DNA from: Bacilli bacterium
GTDB taxonomy: Bacteria; Bacillota_I; Bacilli_A; RF39; UBA660
Reading direction: 5' to 3'
Assembly (NCBI GenBank): GCA_028684435.1
Contig: JAQUFX010000032.1
Location: forward strand, 1-10,909
DNA length: 10,909 nt
A program made the position numbers and the translations under genes. This document shows positions 7,662 to 10,909 of the stretch, one piece after another (the stretch's first letter is position 1; every line of letters starts with the position of its first letter). The notes beneath the pieces were generated by a model. That model saw only the letters and a program-made list of their open reading frames with translations. It searched no databases and was not told the DNA's origin.

Positions 7662-8924
7662 TACATCATTATTATTAATTTTTGCTTTTCGATATACTTT
7701 ATTATTTTCTAAGGGAATATCTTTAGCTTTAAATAATTCACTTACAGAAACTACTTGAAAATTATCATCATATAATATTGGTAATATTATTTTTATAGCA
7801 TCAAGAGATATTTTATGTAAATCATGAAACAAGACAATATCACCATCTTTAATATTTGATATTACTTCATAAGTAATACTTTCCAAATTTTTACTTTCCC
7901 AATCCCTGGAATCTACACTCCAAAGAATAATAGGATATTTTATACAAGGCTTTATATCTATATTTAAAGCACCATATGTTGGTCTAAATAGTTTCATTTT
8001 TTCATTTATAATATTAATTACTAAATCATTATTTTCCTCAATTTTAGCTTCTACTTTATCACAGTCAAATTTAGTTAATCTTGAATGATCTATTGTATGA
8101 TTACCAAGTTCAAATCCTCTGTTATATAAATCTAAAACAACACTATTTCTTATTTTTATATTATAACCCACCATAAAGAATGTAGCATTAGCTTTAAATT
8201 CCTCTAATACTTCAGCAATTTCTAAAGTGTAAATACTTGGTCCATCATCAAAGGTAAAAGCAACTAATTTTTTAGTTTTATCTATTGGCATTATTCTTTG
8301 ACTAGTAATTATATTATTATTATTCATTTTCTTATATTTTGGATTTATACGATAAGGAAAATTTAAATATTTTTCTATTTCTTTATAATTTATTCTAAAT
8401 AAAGTTATTGAATTTTTATCATCATAATTAGATAAAAACATATCTAACTCTTTATCTTTAAATAAATAACTTTTAGTACCATTTTTTAAACTTTCATCAC
8501 TTATTTTTATATTATTATTATCCCGATAAATTTTTAATACTTTATTAAATTCATCTTGATTAGTTATTAAACTATTAATATTAATTATTAATTGATCTTT
8601 AAAAATAATACTTTTATAATCTATAATGATATCATTTTTATATAATTTAAATAAAACAACAATATAATCTCCTAAATAATTTACAATATATTTAATATTA
8701 TCAGTTTTATTAATATCTACCATACTTAAATAGTTTCTAATATAGATATCTTTATTATCATTAAAATAAGGATAATTGTATGTAACATTAGATTTTTTAA
8801 TCGTTTTATCATCATATAGTTTTTGCATTTCACTAAAATGAATAAATAAATTTATAACAATAGTACTAAATATTATTAAAATTAATAATATAAATAAAAT
8901 AACATTTTTATTTTTTATTGCCAT
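7653..8924 (-). CDS. Membrane-anchored polysaccharide (peptidoglycan) deacetylase, NodB family
   Basis: Predicted zinc-dependent carbohydrate esterase 4 enzyme that removes acetyl groups from an extracellular polysaccharide. Peptidoglycan GlcNAc is the commonest substrate of this architecture (PgdA-like). Of 423 residues, a membrane anchor spans about 8-28. An N-terminal extracytoplasmic domain (about 40-205) ends in NYKEIEKYLNFPY. The NodB domain (about 218-398) has all five motifs: TFDDGP with D226 and D227, NHTIDH with zinc ligands H276 and H280, RPTYG (314-318), WSVDSRDW (335-342) and LFHDLH with H367 and H370. The active site looks intact. The start is ATG 8924-8922, because AGGAG lies 7 bases upstream. 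An in-frame ATG at 8951 lacks a ribosome site and falls upstream of the likely transcription start. Deacetylation commonly gives lysozyme resistance; that role here is inference. Confidence 0.93.
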   Translation of the reverse strand: MAIKNKNVILFILLILIIFSTIVINLFIHFSEMQKLYDDKTIKKSNVTYNYPYFNDNKDIYIRNYLSMVDINKTDNIKYIVNYLGDYIVVLFKLYKNDIIIDYKSIIFKDQLIININSLITNQDEFNKVLKIYRDNNNIKISDESLKNGTKSYLFKDKELDMFLSNYDDKNSITLFRINYKEIEKYLNFPYRINPKYKKMNNNNIITSQRIMPIDKTKKLVAFTFDDGPSIYTLEIAEVLEEFKANATFFMVGYNIKIRNSVVLDLYNRGFELGNHTIDHSRLTKFDCDKVEAKIEENNDLVINIINEKMKLFRPTYGALNIDIKPCIKYPIILWSVDSRDWESKNLESITYEVISNIKDGDIVLFHDLHKISLDAIKIILPILYDDNFQVVSVSELFKAKDIPLENNKVYRKAKINNNDVNN

Positions 8925-8942
8925 ATAACTACTCCTATTAAT

Positions 8943-8971
8943 ATTATACATCTTTTCTTAATATTTACCAA
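8943..8971 (-). promoter_or_regulatory. Promoter of the deacetylase gene
   Basis: Minus-strand TTGGTA (8971-8966), exactly 17 bases, then a perfect TATAAT (8948-8943). Predicted start is near 8936, leaving a very short leader carrying the AGGAG site. It rules against translation from ATG 8951. Confidence 0.7.
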
Positions 8972-8978
8972 AATATTA

Positions 8979-9007
8979 TTGCACATAATTTTTAAATATG
9001 CTATTAT
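8979..9007 (+). promoter_or_regulatory. Promoter of the tRNA operon
   Basis: TTGCAC (8979-8984), a 17-base spacer and TATTAT (9002-9007), overlapped by TATAAT at 9005-9010. Transcription would begin about 5 bases before the first tRNA. It is divergent from the deacetylase promoter, with only 7 bases between the two -35 boxes. Confidence 0.65.
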
Positions 9008-9018
9008 AATGTAGTCAT

Positions 9019-9095
9019 GGATCTTTAGCTCAGTTGGTTAGAGCATCCGGCTCATAACCGGGCGGTCGTAGGTTCGAGTCCTACAAGATCCACCA
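9019..9095 (+). tRNA. tRNA with CAU anticodon (Ile2-type or elongator Met)
   Basis: A complete 77-base cloverleaf: acceptor GGATCTT pairs with AAGATCC, the D-arm is GCTC...GAGC, and the anticodon stem TCCGG/CCGGG encloses CTCATAA. The T-arm is GTAGG/CCTAC with TTCGAGT, followed by discriminator A and an encoded CCA. It is not an initiator: it has a G1-C72 pair and lacks the run of three G-C pairs beside the anticodon loop. The body closely resembles, from memory, the Bacillus and Mycoplasma tRNA-Ile with CAU anticodon, which TilS converts to lysidine to read AUA. Elongator Met is the alternative. Only a tRNA-type classifier can settle this. Confidence 0.95.
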
Positions 9096-9103
9096 TTTTT
9101 TTT

Positions 9104-9188
9104 GCAGGTATGGCGGAACTGGCAGACGCGCTAGACTTAGGATCTAGTGGAGCAATCCATGCAGGTTCAATTCCTGTTACCTGCACCA
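9104..9188 (+). tRNA. tRNA-Leu (UAG anticodon)
   Basis: An 85-base class II tRNA with the long variable arm typical of Leu. Acceptor GCAGGTA pairs with TACCTGC, the anticodon stem CTAGA/TCTAG encloses CTTAGGA with anticodon TAG at 9138-9140, and the T-arm GCAGG/CCTGT encloses TTCAATT. Discriminator A and CCA are encoded. It follows the previous tRNA after 8 bases and shares its transcript. It reads CUN leucine codons. Confidence 0.96.
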
Positions 9189-9230
9189 ATAAAGAATTCA
9201 AATGAACTTTATGTTTAACTATTAATAAAT

Positions 9231-9258
9231 ATCAATTCAGAAATGGATTGATTTTTTT
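9231..9258 (+). terminator. Terminator of the tRNA operon
   Basis: Stem ATCAATTC (9231-9238) and GGATTGAT (9245-9252), eight pairs with one T-G wobble, a 6-base loop and then TTTTTT. A weaker bulged hairpin (ATAAAG...CTTTAT, 9189-9212) lies directly after the tRNA-Leu CCA and may be trimmed during 3' processing. Confidence 0.8.
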
Positions 9259-9405
9259 GTGTTTTACAAAGAATCATCATAATGTATTGATGATAATTTA
9301 AGACAAATTGCAAGCATAAGCAATCTGAAAAAAACACTAAAAAAGATGATAATTTAAGGTTTTAATTAAATATTTATGATAGAATAAATTGCATGGAGGT
9401 ATTTT
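9259..9405. repeat. Intergenic region with a 14-nt direct repeat and two small hairpins
   Basis: GATGATAATTTAAG occurs exactly at 9289-9302 and at 9345-9358, 56 bases apart. The first copy overlaps the right arm of an inverted repeat, ATCATCA (9273-9279) with TGATGAT (9288-9294). A second small hairpin is ATTGC (9307-9311) with GCAAT (9320-9324). No reading frame is convincing. The promoter of the next gene must lie here or be shared, but only weak -10 candidates (TATGAT 9375-9380, TAGAAT 9380-9385) are visible. Confidence 0.6.
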
Positions 9406-9969
9406 ATGGAGAAGCAACAAGGACTTATGATTGATATGGATGATGTTATTGTAAAAGGCGGATTCCTATATTTAATAAATCAATATTTAGGTACTCATTA
9501 TACTGAAAAAGATTTTAAACATTTTTATATGCAAGATGTTATTCCAGATAAACAAGACTTTTTCAGATACTTTTTAACTAAAAATATGTATGACTATTGT
9601 GAAATGAATGCAAATGCTTATAAAGTAATAAAAGAATTAAATGATGCATTTAAAATTTATATTGGTACTTCGTACATATTCCCAGAGATTCCAAGAGAAT
9701 CAGGAATAATACTAGTACAAAAATATAATTATTTAATGGACAAACTGCCATTTCTTACACCAAATAACTTTGTATTCCTAGTTGATAAATCGGTACTTAA
9801 TTGTGAAATTAGAATAGATGATAAAGTTGATAATTTAGATGGTGCTGAAAGAAAACTATTATATACAGCTTATCATAATAGAGACATTAGCAATAAAATA
9901 CTTCAATCTCAAGGAATTGAGAGAGCAGAAGATTGGCTGGAAGTAAAAAAATTATTGTTAAAAAGATAA
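9406..9969 (+). CDS. HAD-superfamily 5'-nucleotidase-like protein (NT5C type)
   Basis: Probable cytoplasmic phosphatase acting on (deoxy)nucleoside monophosphates; the exact substrate cannot be read from sequence. The 187 residues carry the HAD motifs in order. Motif I is MIDMDDV, with nucleophile D10 and acid D12. Motif II is GTS with T88. Motif III Lys is probably K128 in LVDKSVL. Motif IV is RIDDKVDNLDG with D138 and D139. The length fits the deoxyribonucleotidase C-type family, and the ending EDWLEVKKLLL is also typical. ATG has GGAGG 6 bases upstream. The next sequence downstream is a decayed thymidylate-kinase-like gene, so the pair once may have formed a nucleotide-salvage unit. This is inference from order. 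Confidence 0.82.
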   Translation: MEKQQGLMIDMDDVIVKGGFLYLINQYLGTHYTEKDFKHFYMQDVIPDKQDFFRYFLTKNMYDYCEMNANAYKVIKELNDAFKIYIGTSYIFPEIPRESGIILVQKYNYLMDKLPFLTPNNFVFLVDKSVLNCEIRIDDKVDNLDGAERKLLYTAYHNRDISNKILQSQGIERAEDWLEVKKLLLKR

Positions 9970-10158
9970 GTGGCTTGAAAGTTTAAAATATGGGCTATTA
10001 GAACTTTTAAGACCTGATTTAACAGTATTTCTTTATATGACATATCAATAAATGCTCTCCTAGAACTTGATAATCTTTATTGTGTAGGTAGTAATAAAAT
10101 TATCACTAAAGAAAATATACACGAAAAAGAATATTTATTATTTAAAACAAAAAAATAA
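9965..10158 (+). pseudogene. Decayed thymidylate kinase-like (dNMP/dN kinase) gene remnant
   Basis: Two reading frames together resemble the C-terminal third of a dTMP-kinase-family protein. The first, from GAT 9965 to TAA 10049-10051, encodes KWLESLKYGLLELLRPDL and TVFLYMTYQ. This matches the family pattern 'W...LEY..L.LPKPDLTIFLYMPYE'. The second, one frame over from about 10048 to TAA 10156-10158, encodes NALLELDNLYCVGSNKI and ITKENIHEKEYLLF. This resembles the family ending 'AYLELADLYNW..I....IR.IEDIH.E'. The N-terminus with the P-loop is absent. Roughly 40 residues normally found between the two pieces are missing, and the frame is shifted. The remnant abuts and slightly overlaps the stop of the nucleotidase gene. 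The family assignment rests on remembered consensus patterns. Confidence 0.68.
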
Positions 10159-10163
10159 TTTTG

Positions 10164-10190
10164 GTAGCAAAAATTTTGCTACTTTTTTTT
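10164..10190 (+). terminator. Intrinsic terminator downstream of the nucleotidase/kinase remnant
   Basis: Stem GTAGCAAA (10164-10171) and TTTGCTAC (10175-10182), 8 bp, with the 3-base loop AAT and a run of eight T. It is still well formed although the gene in front of it has decayed. Confidence 0.88.
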
Positions 10191-10192
10191 AT

Positions 10193-10220
10193 AAAAAAAA
10201 CAAGATAATTACTTATCTTG
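10193..10220 (-). terminator. Intrinsic terminator of the 10209-10628 gene
   Basis: Minus-strand CAAGATAA (10220-10213) pairs with TTATCTTG (10208-10201), with a 4-base loop, followed by eight T (10200-10193). The gene's TAA stop lies inside the hairpin. It is a separate structure from the convergent terminator only a few bases away. Confidence 0.85.
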
Positions 10221-10628
10221 CATCATATATAATAAATCAATTTTAAATTTATCTTTAGTAGCATTTGCTTTACTAATCATAACACCTTTATAAGTAGGTA
10301 ATTCAGCCATATGACCTTCTAACAATATTTGTGTAGGTGTTATAGTATCAAGCATTATTGTTCCTGCATCTTTATATACAATATACTTTAAGTTAACATC
10401 ACCATGAACTTGACTAAACATATGATCACTAGGTAATTTTAATTCATAAGTTTCAGTATTTTCTTTTTTATTACTTGATATCTTTTCACCAACAAATTTA
10501 CCATTTCTTAAAGATGGATAATACTCAAAGTTTAATTTCTTAAAAGCAAGCATATTATATTTTTTTAATGCTCTTTCTAATTTTTTAAACTCATTTTCAT
10601 TGATATAATCTAAAAGAAATCCTTTCAT
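10209..10628 (-). CDS. Small conserved-looking hypothetical protein
   Basis: I do not recognise this 139-residue protein. It has no signal peptide or membrane segment, so it is probably cytoplasmic. The N-terminal part is a charged helix (NEFKKLERALKKYNML, about 12-27). The rest alternates short hydrophobic strands with turns (for example VNLKYIVYKDAGTIMLD and ITPTQILLEG), suggesting a small alpha/beta or beta-barrel fold. There is no catalytic motif. ATG (10628-10626) follows a G-rich ribosome site, AGGGGGG, at 7 bases. It is a single-gene transcript with a perfect consensus promoter and its own terminator, which points to a well-expressed functional gene. Nothing nearby hints at its role. 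Confidence 0.82.
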   Translation of the reverse strand: MKGFLLDYINENEFKKLERALKKYNMLAFKKLNFEYYPSLRNGKFVGEKISSNKKENTETYELKLPSDHMFSQVHGDVNLKYIVYKDAGTIMLDTITPTQILLEGHMAELPTYKGVMISKANATKDKFKIDLLYMMQDK

Positions 10629-10662
10629 AAATATTCCCCCCTATATCCCTAAATATACATAT

Positions 10663-10691
10663 ATTATAGCATATTTTATGGCTTTTGTCAA
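10663..10691 (-). promoter_or_regulatory. Perfect consensus promoter of the 10209-10628 gene
   Basis: Minus-strand TTGACA (10691-10686), exactly 17 bases and TATAAT (10668-10663). The -10 is preceded by TGC, an extended -10. Both hexamers match the housekeeping consensus completely. Transcription would start near 10656. Confidence 0.92.
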
Positions 10692-10787
10692 CCGAAGCAT
10701 TTGTTTTATACTCTTAATTGGAATTATACTTTATCATATTAATATATTTATGTCAAATAAATCATTCAAAAATACTAGCAGGTGTGT

Positions 10788-10834
10788 TTAACTTATGATA
10801 ATGTCTTAAGTATTAACTTTTGATTATGTCTCAA
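10788..10834 (+). repeat. Two 22-nt direct repeats at the IS end
   Basis: Copies at 10788-10809 and 10813-10834 differ at 3 of 22 positions, with three bases between them. Both contain the core ATGTCT. A looser ATGTC appears again at 10848-10852, just before the ribosome site. Confidence 0.8.
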
Positions 10835-10867
10835 AAATAATATACAATATGTCACGAGGTGACTTAC

Positions 10868-10909
10868 ATGAGAAAGGTAAAATTAAGAATGAACGAACAT
10901 GAAAAATAT
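10868..10909 (+). CDS. Transposase, first 14 codons only (ISNCY/IS1202-like)
   Basis: ATG at 10868 with GAGGTGA 5 bases upstream, followed by MRKVKLRMNEHEKY to the window edge. From memory this resembles the first residues of ISNCY-type transposases of low-GC Bacillota, which begin with a short basic stretch and then a helix-turn-helix. The direct repeats upstream support a mobile element. With only 14 residues the family call is tentative. The ribosome site sits in the small hairpin GTCAC-GAG-GTGAC (10851-10863), which could limit translation. Confidence 0.55.
   Translation, partial: MRKVKLRMNEHEKY

Larger units (their letters stand above)
10783..10909 (+). mobile_element. Left end of a probable insertion sequence (partial)
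   Basis: Two imperfect 22-nt direct repeats, TTAACTTATGATAATGTCTT (10788) and TTAACTTTTGATTATGTCTC (10813), each followed by AA, repeat with a period of 25 bases. They lie 34 bases before a transposase-like start. Repeats of this kind at an element end are usual transposase binding sites. The exact outer boundary, target duplication and right end lie outside or cannot be fixed; the position 10783 is a guess. Confidence 0.55.

Noticed and set aside
8925..8951. Upstream ATG adding nine residues to the deacetylase
   Set aside because: No ribosome site, and it lies upstream of the start predicted from TTGGTA-17-TATAAT. The ATG at 8924 has AGGAG.
9189..9260. Possible phage attachment site at the tRNA-Leu 3' end
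   Set aside because: No integrase is nearby and no second copy of the tRNA 3' end appears in the window.
1..10909. CRISPR array or defence system
   Set aside because: No regularly spaced repeats and no Cas, nuclease or restriction motifs. The only tandem repeats are the two at the IS end.

Overview
The window comes from a very AT-rich, low-GC Gram-positive bacterium (Bacillota/Bacilli type). It keeps a cell wall: there are two sortases, a sortase-anchored surface protein and a polysaccharide deacetylase. It also uses a T-box leader, strong Shine-Dalgarno sites and TTGACA/TATAAT-like promoters. Reading frames end in TAA or TAG and use TGG for Trp, so the standard bacterial code fits. The gene mix and composition suggest an uncultured gut Bacilli lineage (Erysipelotrichales/RF39-like), but that placement is inference.

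Left end (1-1137): the 5' part of a minus-strand threonyl-tRNA synthetase that lacks the usual N-terminal TGS domain, preceded by a complete T-box leader. A divergent plus-strand gene (1138-2775) encodes an unusual class B sortase with about 275 residues of cytoplasmic sequence in front of its membrane segment. A bidirectional terminator separates it from a minus-strand membrane-anchored protein of unknown function (2869-4023).

Centre (4173-7522, minus): a compact three-gene surface-display operon. It holds a thioester-domain adhesin with three SpaA/Cna_B-type domains and a VPKTG sorting signal, then a translationally coupled sortase with Gln where the catalytic Arg is expected, then a five-span membrane protein of unknown function. 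A peptidoglycan/polysaccharide deacetylase (7653-8924, minus) follows with its own promoter. The region as a whole looks like a cell-envelope locus.

Right end: divergent from the deacetylase is a two-gene tRNA operon (CAU-anticodon tRNA, then tRNA-Leu UAG) with promoter and terminator. Next come a HAD-type 5'-nucleotidase-like gene (9406-9969), the decayed remains of a thymidylate-kinase-like gene (9965-10158), two convergent terminators, a small minus-strand hypothetical gene with a perfect consensus promoter (10209-10628), and the left end of a probable insertion sequence. The last is marked by two 22-nt direct repeats and the first 14 codons of a transposase that runs off the window.
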